The notes beneath the pieces are model-generated. The model worked only from the letters and a program-made list of their open reading frames with translations. It made no database searches and had not been told where the DNA came from. The translations under genes were made by a program, and so were the position numbers. From positions 269,631,426 through 269,695,425 of the forward strand of contig CP136063.1 of NCBI GenBank assembly GCA_032622095.1: a stretch of 64,000 bases of DNA, given 5' to 3'. Positions within the stretch are counted from its first letter, which is position 1, and each line of letters begins with the position of its first letter. Positions 48,285 to 59,719 of this stretch are shown here, one piece after another. The stretch is from Siphonodentalium dalli. Its lineage: Eukaryota; Mollusca; Scaphopoda; Gadilida; Siphonodentaliidae.

Positions 48285-49430
48285 AGCTAACATTTTCAGG
48301 ACAGGGGCTGCACTGATTTAACAGCATTAAAATCATGGCCAGTGCATTCTCTTAATATTATACAATGTATATGGGTCTTCCATACAGAGCCTCACATATA
48401 TAAAAGAATGCACTGCCTCACAAGTTCAAGGTATTGCGGGCCAATGCATTCTTTTTATATATACATGTATGTGAGACTCGCATATACCGGTGTAAGAGAA
48501 TGTACAGATACTCTCAAAATAAGTGTCCCCTTCAACAGCATTGTAATCAAGTTGATACCGCATCGAGACTGCGTTGAATATTTTCAACGTATAAACGCGG
48601 TTTCAACTCTTCTTCAATGCGGTTGCGATTTTCGTCAACTCAATTGAGGTAACCGTCAACGCAACTTAACGCGGTCGGCATAAACCGTCAACACAATAAA
48701 CGCGGTCGAGGTAGCCGTCAACGAAATGGAGCATTGCCAATATAATACAATGTTTTTGTATGACGGGAGTCATCTGTAATGCACATTTGATTTGTGTTAA
48801 ATGTTTTACATAACATGTATACATGTACCTATTGAAAACTTTTCCGGGAATATTCTAATAAAAATACATGTACATGTATATTGCATGATTAATTAATTAA
48901 TGCACGACCGCTCCTTTCTATGTAACAAAAAGCCAAATTAAGCCATACATGAATAAAATTGTTAGGCCTAAGCAGTAAGCTTCAAAGTTGGAATAAATTG
49001 CTGATTTGCAACCAATGAAGGCGTCGCTATAATTTATGGTTGTACGCTAGGCGAACGTAAATAAAACAAAATTGAATGGTATAAAATTTACTAACGTGAC
49101 TGTATACTTTTCGGGGATGTTTTATAAATCGTAATATTCAGCGTGTATGCATTGATCTTTTCACGTACGCAACACATTTATCGTAAATGCGGTCTGCGTT
49201 AAATTTCAACACGGTTTGTGTTAAACTTCAAAGCGGTCCGCTGAATTTCAACGCGGTTCCAACGTACGGTCAACGCGTTATTAACACGATGACCACGTTG
49301 CATTGACGTTACACAACCACACTGTTAATGGCTCAGGACCGCGTTGACATGGACACTTATTGTGATAGTATGTGTATTAGCACAGGGTTTTTGCAAAATT
49401 TCAGACACGTGCGAGTCATGAAATGGTCAA
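48285..49430. mobile_element. Degenerate piggyBac-type MITE copy, interrupted
   Basis: Sequence at 48324-48360 (CAGCATTAAAATCATGGCC, AGTGCATTCTCTTAATATTA) and 49378-49430 (AGCACAGGGTTTTTGCAAAA, GTCATGAAATGGT) correspond to the two halves of the 39816-40023 element. They are separated by expanded repeats of the AATGCATTCT word and by the insertion at 48511-49368. Outer ends have decayed, so TTAA flanks cannot be shown. Confidence 0.55.
48511..49368. mobile_element. 858-bp element rich in AACGCGGT words
   Basis: Ends CTCTCAAAATAAGTGTCC and GGACACTTATTGTGATAG are inverted, with TA on both sides (48509-48510, 49369-49370). Repeated GCGGT and CGTCAAC words in both orientations occupy about 48555-48730 and 49190-49345, leaving an AT-rich centre. 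Non-coding. It interrupts the piggyBac-type copy. Confidence 0.82.
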
Positions 49431-49694
49431 CAGTGTTCCCAATAAAGTATGTTTTACAATTATTTGGAGTTCTTATGTCATACAATTACGGTATGGTATG
49501 TTTTATAAACATTTATTCCACCATCAGCCCCATGGAAATTGTTGTTTTTCAACTAGGGCATTGTTTTATAATTGTATGAAATTCTACCATACAGTATATT
49601 GACATACATGTATACATGCTAGTACATGTACGGTACTAGCAATGTACTACCCTGAGACCTACATGTAGTAGTTCTACCAGCTTCTACGTGTATA

Positions 49695-49935
49695 CCCCTA
49701 TAGACAAAACAAGTGTCGATTGACACTGCGGTGTAGTTGCAGTTCGACCGCGGTGTCAGAGTTTGTAACTGCATCGGAGCACCGCAGCCGAACGGCAAGT
49801 ACACCATGGCCGAACTGCAACTACACCGCGGCCGAACAGCAGTTGGCTGGTGTAACCGTGGTGTTGTTGCATTCGCCGGCAGTGGCAATGCAAACTGCAC
49901 CGCGGTTAAGTGGACACTTGTTTTGTATATAGGGG
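49695..49935. mobile_element. CCCC-type element, 241 bp
   Basis: Ends CCCCTATAGACAAAACAAGT and CTTGTTTTGTATATAGGGG are inverted, with TA on both sides (49693-49694, 49936-49937). The interior GTAACTGCATCGGAGCACCG and ACCGCGGCCGAACAGCAGTT tie it to 46499-46751 and more distantly to the CCCTGC copies. Confidence 0.88.
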
Positions 49936-49937
49936 TA

Positions 49938-52135
49938 CCGTACATGTATACTCTTGTGTCTGGAATAACATGCAGGCACATTTATTACATTTCAGAACAT
50001 TTAATTTTTCCACCCTGCACAAGGCTTAATAATCCAGTCATACCGGTCCATGGAAATACCATACAGTATATCCTCTGATGGGAGTCAAAATCATTGAACT
50101 GTTCCTTACGCTTGCACATGAATGCAGTCTACATGTACGCTTGATGTTGAGTCTAGCAATCATCATTCTCATTAATAGTTTTACTGGTATCCACGGATGG
50201 TTGGATAAAGTGATACCACAGCACAGCATCTTTTAAGTTCCAAGTAAATACATGTACATGTATGGAGTCTCTAAACTTGTCTGTTATCAGTTGCCAAAGT
50301 GATATTACTCTTTATACATGTACATGTAATGTAAAAAGTTACAATTGCAACTGCAGGTCCAGGCCACTGTCAGATCTGGATTGGTACACATGTACATCAT
50401 ATAAACAAATATTGGCGTTAACACGGGTGCGCTAATGTTAGCATAGTAGTTCCGGAGTTCTCCACCGAAGTGCTCAGTGACCCAAGAACTCCTTGTCCAA
50501 GTCACTGCATGAGTGTTCGAATAAATACGCATTCTTGAAATCCTTGATGTTAGTGTTCGGTGGTAGTGTTCGGTGGTAATAACGGTATGTACATATGTAC
50601 TAGTAACTGTAGCAACTTCTATGGTTTCTTATTAGGTGCGACGAGATCTGACTTAATTTGTATCATTTTAGATTTGTGTCTTGTTTGCAGTCATACCGGT
50701 AGGCTTGAGGCAGGGTGTTATTTTCTTTGTCAATCACTCAATGGCATGTGACACTGACAACTTGAACTTGTGTAACTTCCCGGCCCACTCCTTGTCAAAT
50801 GCATGGACCCAGCTATCAGCACTTTAGTGACTAACATCATCATGGCCAGGTGTACCTGTATTCAGCTGAAAAACATACAGAGCTGAATTAACGACATTCC
50901 ACTCGCACAGTGACAGACTGTTTATCCGTTTCAGTCTTCCACAATTTCAAAAATCATCAAATGGTAAAATTGAAATATTTTTCCTCTGGAATTTCTTCAG
51001 TCTCCTTCGATATTTGTGCACATTCATGCAAACAAAATCGGCGAATCTTGTATTTAATTTCACACTTGATCAGATTCCTTTTGTCAATTAATCCGTGTCG
51101 ATCGATTCGCGACAAAATTAACATATTAAAACGTCGCTGAGAAAATGTGCGCTTTCAGTTTCGGGCGGAAGGTCGAGTTCATTGGCATTAGGCCCTATTT
51201 GTTTACAAATAACCTGATACTCAGTCTCAGAGGTTGGTCAGATAGCTACTCATTACGTCATAATGTTTACATCACTTTTCATTGGTTGACAGCACTCTGC
51301 ATCCGGGTCTTCATTGGTCATCCCAATAAGCCTTTATGAGTCACTACGCAATATTATACGTTTCGCGCAAAAATGGGAACGAAAATTCAAATAACACCAG
51401 GTTCCATAAGATTAACCGAACGATGCGACAAACGGTGTTATGAAGTAATGTGTTTCGAGGAACCATGTATTCGGTTGATTTTGTTAGACATTATATCACC
51501 GTTTCTAGGAATTATTGCAGATTTTGGGGAGGTCAGCTCAAGTAATTAAAATGTATTTTTCTAATAACAATAAATGTTCATTTTATCAAGTAAGGAGTGA
51601 GAACGGGGCAAACAGATGTCGCATATATACGCAGTCGGATGTCATAAACACACCCCCCCCTGCAAATTCGAATGGAAACGCTTATACTCTCACTATAGAG
51701 GAAAAGCATTAAAGCGACCGATTTCGGTCATCCTAAGAAAAATGTGGTAAAATTTCCCGACATAAGGCGACCAATTGTCAACATAAGTCGGCAAAGAGAA
51801 GAGTATATATATATATATATATATATATGTTTTTCTGGCCAAGTAGGCTCATTAGTCTTCTAACCAATTGGTAACACCGATGCATTGGCTCATACCATTT
51901 CCGTTCATATATAGCCTTAAAATTCATTACACATACTAATGCTAGCATCTAGGACTCGATGTTCACTTGGCTAGAAGGGTAATGACATTATCACATTATT
52001 TTTAGTTTCTACCAATCATCAATAATCACTTTATAATTTTTTCTTGTTATAATGACCACAAATTAATCTATCTGTAACAAGGTGACATAATAAACACTTC
52101 AAATAAAGTAAGTCCTCCCCCCAATTTTATCAGTA
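49938..52135. other. Intergenic; TA microsatellite at 51805
   Basis: No supported gene. Positions 51070-51450 are comparatively CpG-rich for this window but show no convincing reading frame. A (TA)n tract lies at about 51805-51828. Confidence 0.5.
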
Positions 52136-52982
52136 ATATCTCGGGATATATTTGCGCGATTTCGATGAAATTTATCAAGTATCTTCAGTATGGTAGTAGC
52201 AATGATGTCTAACTACCATTAACCCATCTATTTTGTTATGACTGGATTAGTGTGATTTGAATGGAAAAATTGCAGGTTTCAAAAATTGCAAAGTGGATTT
52301 CAGCCTGAATGTTTTATTGGTGAATTGAAATTTAAGACAAAGAATTTCATACTCACATGTGCCCACAACGCTCTGCTCTCATCCCTGATATTTTGAATGC
52401 ACCCAAACAAAGTTACTTAAGTCATGCCTGGCCAAACTGAGCGGGTCTCGGATTTTTATCCCACAGAGCACCCATTGGAACAACAGGATTTCTCACTTCC
52501 GAAAAGACTAAACGGAAATGTTTTGAAACGAAACATGAATAAGTCCCAATTTGATAGGGGTGTCACACAGTAACGGCGAAAACTCGGTTAATGAACTCTC
52601 TTTGGACTGAATGTTTTCAAGCTTTTTGTCAAAGAGGAATGCTACACCCGATATTGAACGATATTCCTTCATAAAATTGAACACTCCGTCAAACTTTCCT
52701 GCTTGAAATCAATTTTTACCATTTTGAAATATGCACTGTTTTCATTAAATTCATGCCCAATCAAGGATCACAGCAATCGTGGGTTAAAACTTTAACGGTA
52801 GTTGTGGGCACCTGATAGTGTTAAATTCCCGTTGTTAAATTTCACTTATCCAAAAACATTCACACTCATCCAGCCAAAACAAAACAGATGGGTTAATTGA
52901 TGTTAGACATCATTGCTACTACCATCCTGAAGATACCTATACCAAATTTAATCGAGATCGCGCAAATATATCCCGACTGCGT
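52136..52982. mobile_element. ~850-bp element with ~150-bp inverted arms
   Basis: The left arm (52136-52290: CGGGATATATTTGCGCGAT, ATGGTAGTAGCAATGATGTC, TTAACCCATCT) is inverted in the right arm (52840-52982: AGATGGGTTAATTGATGTTA, GACATCATTGCTACTACCAT, ATCGCGCAAATATATCCCG). Arms diverge by substitutions and small indels. No target duplication could be recognised. The interior is non-coding. Confidence 0.75.
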
Positions 52983-54060
52983 GCTCTTGTTGAGACATAA
53001 AATATTAAACTTCTTACAGCAGATGTACACTTGATACTGGATTTGAACTAAAAATATTTAATTTGCCATCAATTGTTTCCTGGCAAATTGTATACTAACA
53101 CACCCATGTCATGTACAGTTGGTGACATTTGGAAAAATGTGATAAGTGAAATATTTTGCTCCCGATCATTACCGGAATTCAAAAAAACTGATTAATCATG
53201 ACACTCTTCACTGGTTTTGATTTATCGGTTATAACCCTATCGATAACCATAACATAAAACATTATATCCATAGCAATACTTTATCATACCAGTCTCACAT
53301 TTATACATACACACGAATTTCACGAAAGTGATGGAAACCCCATCATATATTTAATGTTTGGGCTGAAAATAGCTATATTCATTATCGCCAAGGCATGGGT
53401 TAAATATGCCGATCGCGATAGACATATCGTTAATATACCATCTCGTCTATATCTGAACAATAAATATATATATATATAGTTTAATATTTGACCGCACCCG
53501 ACTGTTCTCAACTGAAAATAATGTATATATATTTTTTTTTATTCCCATGCTCCACATCAATATTGACTTAGAATAAAGCACTGCTTATTACATACATTAT
53601 TTGTTATTATTTTTCATTGTACACAATATCAGTTCAGATCAAGAGAAAGATACCCAATTATCGTCGGTAGATCCCTCTATCGGACTCAGGATATCAACGG
53701 TTGAATTCGATTCGAGGTCATGATTCGGTGTTCGCGAAGGTTCATTCACTCAGCATGCATGATGATACCACATGACGACAAATCTATATTAATTAATTCT
53801 AGAGTTTAATGGTTTTATTAACACATTAACATTTAATTCCATTAAAATAATTTTAAAAATGTAGTCTTTCATATGAATTAGAGAACATCAAACTCTGAAG
53901 TTAAGGGCATCATTATTATTAATTGCCTTATGTTGTGTAGCATTAATTTAATTGATTACTGAAAGACGTATGTACTGCATCTGACATTCTACCGATATAA
54001 TAAACAGTACTACCGATATATTATACATACGAGTACCACACGTTGAACTTGCCCCGATAC
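52983..54060. other. Intergenic; TA tract at 53465
   Basis: AT-rich sequence, no recognised gene. A short (TA)n tract lies at about 53465-53478. Confidence 0.5.
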
Positions 54061-54795
54061 ATATATTGACCAGGTCAAAAGCATGGGACAGTGGTCTCTG
54101 GGGGTGACAGAGGATTGGGCCTTGCAATTATTACAAACATTTGCTATTATGGATGTGAATTTTTCAAAAATATGACCGTTGCAGCATATTGTATGTAAAA
54201 AGTTGTCGGTACAGCTTTTAGTGAAACTTCAAATGGCAAAAATACTAAATTTACATCATGGTGTTCTGCAATATATGTATATTATGAGCTGAGACTTGGA
54301 ATTAAAAAAATATGTTCTATTTTATTACTGTTGGTAAAATTAATGAAGTGTATAAATTATATTGGTCATTTATTGGACTCCACAACAGTAAATAAGTTGG
54401 GCTCATTCACTAGTGTATCTGTTCTATAATGATGTGTGCAGTCAAGAGTTTATAATCTTCTCGGTGAGCTGGGAGACTCTCCAGTGTTGGAGATGACATA
54501 TATTGACCAGGTCAAAATCATGGGACAGTGGTCTCTGGGGGTGACAGAGGATTGGGCCTTGCAATTACTGTGTACTTGTCAAACAAACAACTGGGTTATA
54601 ATCTTACTTCTAAAAGTAATCAAAACTGAACATTTTTAGATTCAGAGTCTCAGCTCATAAAATACATATCTTGTAGAACACCCTGATGTAGTTTTAGAAT
54701 TTTTAGCTTTTGAAATTTGATCAAAAACTGTACCAAAATATTTTTCATAAAATAGGCTCCAAACTTCACATTTTTGAAAATTTCACATCCAGGGT
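54061..54795. repeat. Interleaved direct and inverted repeats
   Basis: A 75-bp segment with TATTGACCAGGTCAAAA and ATGGGACAGTGGTCTCTGGG occurs at 54061-54135 and again at 54499-54572, with one or two differences. A separate 150-bp segment at 54151-54300 (GATGTGAATTTTTCAAAAAT ... TATGAGCTGAGACTTGGA) is inverted at 54640-54793. The two repeat pairs overlap, suggesting a rearranged element or one copy inserted in another. Confidence 0.7.
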
Positions 54796-55286
54796 TAGCA
54801 CATTTTGACCACCAATTCACAAATGAAGCTACTGGCCACCTGCAAGAACTCTATGTCTGAAATTCTGAATAATGATATGTTAAAAATGTCTCCGGGCTTT
54901 CGCATCTAAAAATATGAATAATAGTCCAGTCAATATAGTGATTCAACCTCACACTAATTGCATCAGAATTTCTGTCACCGCCATGATGTATAGAAACGTT
55001 CATCAAACAACACATAAAAAGTCCCAAAAAGTCCCACATTGCAAACTTGTGATTTTTGAAGACTAAAAATTTCGTAATTTCTCAAAATTGCTAATGAAAA
55101 TTGTGCACCAATCGGTTCGCCACCGCGTGTGGTGAGAAACGATCTTGACATATTTAAAGTAAATTCAACGTGCTGTACGAAGCTAATTAGCAAGTTGACA
55201 AGACAGCAACACGATAAACATTACAATTCACTTGTTCCTAATTATGGTCAGTGTAAAATAGTGTAAAAGCCTGTTGGTATCCAACA

Positions 55287-56285
55287 ATGAATGACACTGG
55301 CGACGATGAAATATGGGACTTACACCAATCGAAGATGTGGACAGACCTATATTCTGAAACTGGATTATTCAGAGGTAACTCAAGTGGTATGGCCTTGTCA
55401 TTGGAATTGGACGGTGTGAACCCTTTCCATAATATCGGTGTGATCTACTCAATGACACCAATGATGATGACAGTTCTCAACTGGCCAAGGCACATGAGAA
55501 ATGCTTTCCACAATATTATGCTCGTTGCGATTATCCCAGGAAATTATCACAGTGAAGCAAAAAATCTTGACGCATACCTGGAAATACTTATAGACGAGCT
55601 GCTCTGTTTGGCTAAGTGCAAAATATACAACGCATATATGGATGCCCCTATTGATGTAAAAACTAAACTCCTGTTCTATGTGCTTGATTACTCGGGATTA
55701 TGCAAACTATTCGGACAACATGGAAGTGGGGCAACTCAGGGTTGCCACTGGTGCATGATCCGTGGGAAGTATTGCCATGGGTACGCCAAAATGATGTACC
55801 TCTCGAACAGATCATATTTGAAGGAAACTGATCCTATACGCGAGGATAAAACAAATTTCATTGAGAAATGCGATGATGTTACAAACCGACCTGACCCAAG
55901 ACAATACAAGAGCGAGCATGCCTACAGAGAGGCTTTTGATATGAGTCGGAACAAAACTGATGCCGCCATAATAGCAACAGCGACTGGGTGTAAAGGTGAG
56001 AGGGTGACATCGTCCATCCCAGAGTTTGATAGAATAACGGACACATTACCAGATGCATGCCATACAATCAAAGACGCTGTACAAAATATTTTCAACCTTA
56101 TTATAGGACGTAAAGTTAACATAAACAAACTAGTGGCCACAGAGAAATCTTTCGGCAGATTCGTGGATATTCGGGAAATGAATGAAACCGTACCAGTTAT
56201 GACAGAATCGACAACTAATTCGAAGAAAAGAAAAAGAACAAATGATGTATCGGACTCGACAAATATAGGGTACCATATTTGTTGA
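55287..56285 (+). pseudogene. CACTA/EnSpm transposase, Tnp2 catalytic part
   Basis: 332 codons from an ATG (the frame is open from 55257). This part would cut and join transposon ends in the nucleus. LDGVNPF (residues 41-47) followed by YSMTPMMMTVLNWPRH, IPGNYHSEAKNLDAYLEILI (83-102) and YVLDYSGLCKLFG (131-143) correspond in order to the Tnp2 block of CACTA transposases. Asp42 and Asp134 are candidates for the first two acidic catalytic residues. GCHWC (152-156) gives the expected Cys-x2-Cys just after the second Asp. The frame ends in a basic KKRKR tract (314-318) and stops. The protein continues in another frame, so this is a 1-nt-type break or an unrecognised intron; no convincing splice sites are visible. 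Family is clear; activity is not expected. Confidence 0.88.
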
Positions 56286-56968
56286 CAAAAGAGGAACTCC
56301 ATATTGCAGATAAAAGGGCAGAATCAATTCGTCCACCATTGGGATTTGGTACCAAATCTGCTAGATTTTTCTCCAAGTCGAACGCTCTGAAATCCCATGA
56401 CTGGATACAATTGGCATCGCAAGGTATACTGAAGTACTGCCTGCGATCGATGTTGGGCGACGAACAGCGGAACACACTGTTCATGCTTTTTGATTGTCTA
56501 GAGCAGCTTTGTGGCGAAAGTATTATATATGACAACCTGCAGCAATTGGATGACCACTTAAATTCAGCACTTGCGTGTTTGGAAAGAGATTTCCCAGTTT
56601 ATCTGCAGAATATCACAACTCATATTTTACACCATCTGGTCGATGGGATGAGGAGGTACGGTCCAGTATATTCCACTTGGATGTATGTTTATGAACGTTT
56701 TAGTTCTTGGATCTGTAAGCGTTGTTTGAATATGCGACACCCCGAGGCAACTGCAATGGAAACATATATAATATATGATTGGTGTCAGTTCATGAAATCG
56801 CAGAGTACAGAGTACCTAATATTATGGAAACATGTGCCAATGAACCTAATATTATGGAAACATGTGCCAATGAACCTGATGAAGAAAACAATACGTACAG
56901 AGAATGTAGGAAGGCGAAACACCAAAGTGGCGTTTCGACAAAACAACGTTCATATGTGGGAAAAGTAA
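56279..56968 (+). pseudogene. CACTA transposase, DUF4218-like part
   Basis: Continues the transposase in a second frame; the apparent first codon is TTG and is not a real start. LTKEELHIADKRAESI is the usual linker. LKSHDWIQL (residues 37-45), LHHLVDGMRRYGPVYSTWMY (117-136) and VYERFSSWICKRCLNMRHPE (137-156) match the DUF4218 region that follows Tnp2 in CACTA proteins. After about residue 176 the frame loses similarity and the real coding passes to the third frame. In this stretch a perfect 30-bp tandem duplication lies at about 56816-56875. Confidence 0.85.
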
Positions 56969-57408
56969 TTGGACACACATGTGAGAGTTGTACTTATGAG
57001 GTACGCTCAGCTCACACACACGACAATCACCAGACAGGTCGGAGAATTGTTTATGGGAGTGCGGTCAGGGAAAGGAGTAATTCCAAGACAATATCATCTA
57101 TCGTATATATACTAAATGACAGAGGACCTACTCACGCAAAAACGCACTTAGGTAAATACGTACAGTTTGGACGAATACAATACTTCTGTCGAGTCAAGTG
57201 TGACAATCTCAGTGTAACACGTGATCTCGCGAAAGTGCATTGGTATTCTGAACCGACAGTAGAGCCGGAGGCATGCATGTGGTTTTGTAAGTCAGCCATT
57301 CAGCGCAAGTCATTTGTGTTAACACAAAAACTATCGGCGCCTTTGCTAACTGCACTCCGTGGTGATAGTATATGGATTATCAACAGTAGACTATTAAAAT
57401 CACAGTGA
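56779..57408 (+). pseudogene. CACTA transposase, C-terminal part
   Basis: Third frame of the same gene; the first codon listed is TTG, so this is a continuation, not a separate protein. It begins with NIMETCANEP twice in tandem (from the 30-bp duplication), followed by an acidic/basic linker. The C-terminal region has YVQFGRIQYFCRVKC, LAKVHWYSEP and LSAPLLTALRGDSIWIIN, a pattern seen at the C-terminus of animal CACTA transposases (W-Y followed by 'L-P-L' and 'W-I-N'). Stop at 57406-57408. The CACTA-type terminal inverted repeats expected around the element were not found on either side. Confidence 0.7.
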
Positions 57409-58136
57409 GCTGTACTCATACCGCTTGGTCTGTTGATCGAGGACTATCCGTTCGTGAGTCCGTTCGAATGTTCTAAAAATATTATCTGAACTATTCAACC
57501 AGTTCGGTTCATATTGGGTGGTCTTCTTTGCCGAAATAGTAATATGTGTTCCAACCGCCACAAACAAAAATAATATTAAAATGTGTTTAGTATTGTTCAT
57601 ATTTCACCATATTAAAAGCATCGAGTAAATAGCACGCTATCGTGAAGAATGAAGATATACTAGGTTTTACCCAAACGAGAGCCTGATTGTGTTGATACAG
57701 AGTGAGTAAAGAGAGCATAATTATATTGGTTAATCACATACAAATGATATACACACTCTTTATTATTTCCATATAAGGAATGCAGTAACAAATAACGCTA
57801 TTTGTGTTTACCATCAAGATCTAAACAAAAGCCAGGAACTGTAAAGCCGAAGACACATACATGCGTTTATGTGTCTTCGGCTTAACGGTTGGTTCGTATG
57901 TTGACAATTCAAATGTTTATTGGTACCAATCCAATGTGGGATCACAACCAAGAATAGAGCAAAATTAAACAAACAATACAACAAATATCAATAACATATT
58001 ATATATTATTTCGATTATTAATTCAATCAGATTATCAGAAGCCGTAAAAAGCAAGCACTCTGGATAGTGGAACACTTGGATGACTGTACCGGTACTTATT
58101 TGGAGGTTATGATCAAATATTAGATGTATGTCATGG
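57409..58136. other. Intergenic downstream of the CACTA gene
   Basis: AT-rich sequence with no reading frame of note, apart from the hairpin listed next. Confidence 0.5.
57844..57883. other. Perfect 16-bp-stem hairpin
   Basis: AAGCCGAAGACACATA (57844-57859) pairs exactly with TATGTGTCTTCGGCTT (57868-57883) around an 8-nt loop. It lies 436 bp after the CACTA stop codon. It could be part of the element's subterminal region or an independent palindrome. Confidence 0.85.
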
Positions 58137-58988
58137 TTGGGGAGGCCGGGGCTAGTTGGAACACGGGGCTAGTTGGAACACGGGAGATAACTCGATTTAA
58201 TAATTTATATATACTATTTTGCACCATAAAATAAAATAAATGGCTGAATATGGATATTTTAACAACACAGACTGGATGTCAATTCACGAAAAAAACAATT
58301 CGCTTGGAAATTTCTGTTTTTCGTATTAAAAAGTAAAATTCGTTGATTTGACGGACATTTTTCAAAATTGTTTTTTTTATCCAAATCTATATCACATCTT
58401 CTTGGGCATCCCCTACAATAAGAATTGGAAACAAATCGCCCATGGTTTCGGAGAAACGAAGCCTGTTTTCAAGCAACCCCCTCCGGGGCAAATTGGAACA
58501 CCCCATTCGTTCCTGTAGTAGCGTCACCAACAACATGACGTTATGGCGCACCTACTGATTTTTATATGGTGTGGGTTGCATTTATGGTGTTTACCTCATT
58601 TCGGCTATACACATACTGCCGTCGTCGGAAATTTCTTTGGAATCATAAATTTAAATAATTGTGTGTGACAACGTATCAGATAAATAAATTGTTGTTTTAC
58701 AGTGTGCTCTGTCAAGAAAAGGTGTTGAAGTCTGGTGTTCCAACTAGCCGCGTCGGGTGTCTCAACTAGCCCCGTGGCGGGGCTAGTTCGAACACCAGCG
58801 AGGCCAAATTTCAAGGCCGCCTATTTTTAAAAAGAAGCTTTTTCACATGAAAATGTTGCATGTTTTATGTGTAACAGGTAATACATGTTGTATGAAGTGC
58901 AATTTTCCGAATATGTAACATCAGATTGAGACATACATGTATGGTTAGATTTTCCGAAAATTGTTCCAACTAGCCCCGGTCCCCCTAA
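58137..58988. mobile_element. 852-bp element with GGGGCTAGTTGGAAC ends
   Basis: Ends TTGGGGAGGCCGGGGCTAGT and ACTAGCCCCGGTCCCCCTAA are inverted repeats with one indel and continue into TGGAAC. A 7-bp direct repeat GTCATGG flanks them (58130-58136, 58989-58995). Extra GGGGCTAGTT words occur at 58170 and, in both orientations, around 58735-58800. No transposase is encoded. The flank length does not by itself decide the superfamily. Confidence 0.82.
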
Positions 58989-58995
58989 GTCATGG

Positions 58996-59719
58996 AGTTA
59001 CGTTTAGAGTACATCATATGTATGTAGAATGCGCATTTTATTTATTTAATTCTTTCCTCGGGGTGGGGGTGCACAATACAGCTTATTTAAATATTTCCGA
59101 TATTTCCGATTGGTCTGACAACAAAGTCTGTATATATTTCAATTTTGTTTCTGTTTATGGCAAGATTCAGATTGTTTCACTGGAAGTCGGTATGTGAATT
59201 AGGGGTAGGGTTTGACTTTAAGGTCAGATAAATATTGTCAATATTTCCTTTAAATTTGCTAAAACTACCAGACGGATTTGCAGGTTTCTCGGGTCGCCGG
59301 GGTTCAGATTTTTTCATTAGAGGCCGATCCGTTAATTTAGGTTATAACACTATGCTGTTAACAGTAACTGTTTCTAAAAAAAATAAAAATAACTACTGGC
59401 CCGGATTTTACTCATATTTGCTTTTAATGTTTCTTGGATGACTAGAGAATAATATTTGTTAATTATGGATCGGTCAGTTAATTAGGAGCCAGTGGTAAAG
59501 GTCATATGACTCAAGTACTAGTATGTGAATATTTAAGAAAAAAAAATCATCTTCAAAAATCACTGGATTGTGTGAAATAAGATAAGTTTATTAGTGGCCG
59601 ATCGTTAATTAAAGGACATATGGGGGCCCAGGTAAGCAAAAATTAAATATTTTCCGAACAAACAACATCTCCAAAAACTAACAGACTGATTTGGTTCAAA
59701 TTACTGGACTTATTCGAAT
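58996..59719. other. Intergenic, no gene seen
   Basis: AT-rich sequence; frames at 58961-59197 and 59235-59441 lack recognisable motifs. Confidence 0.5.

Noticed and set aside
51070-51450. CpG-rich promoter of an unseen gene
   Set aside because: Slight CpG enrichment only; no adjacent exon, TATA-initiator arrangement or supported reading frame.
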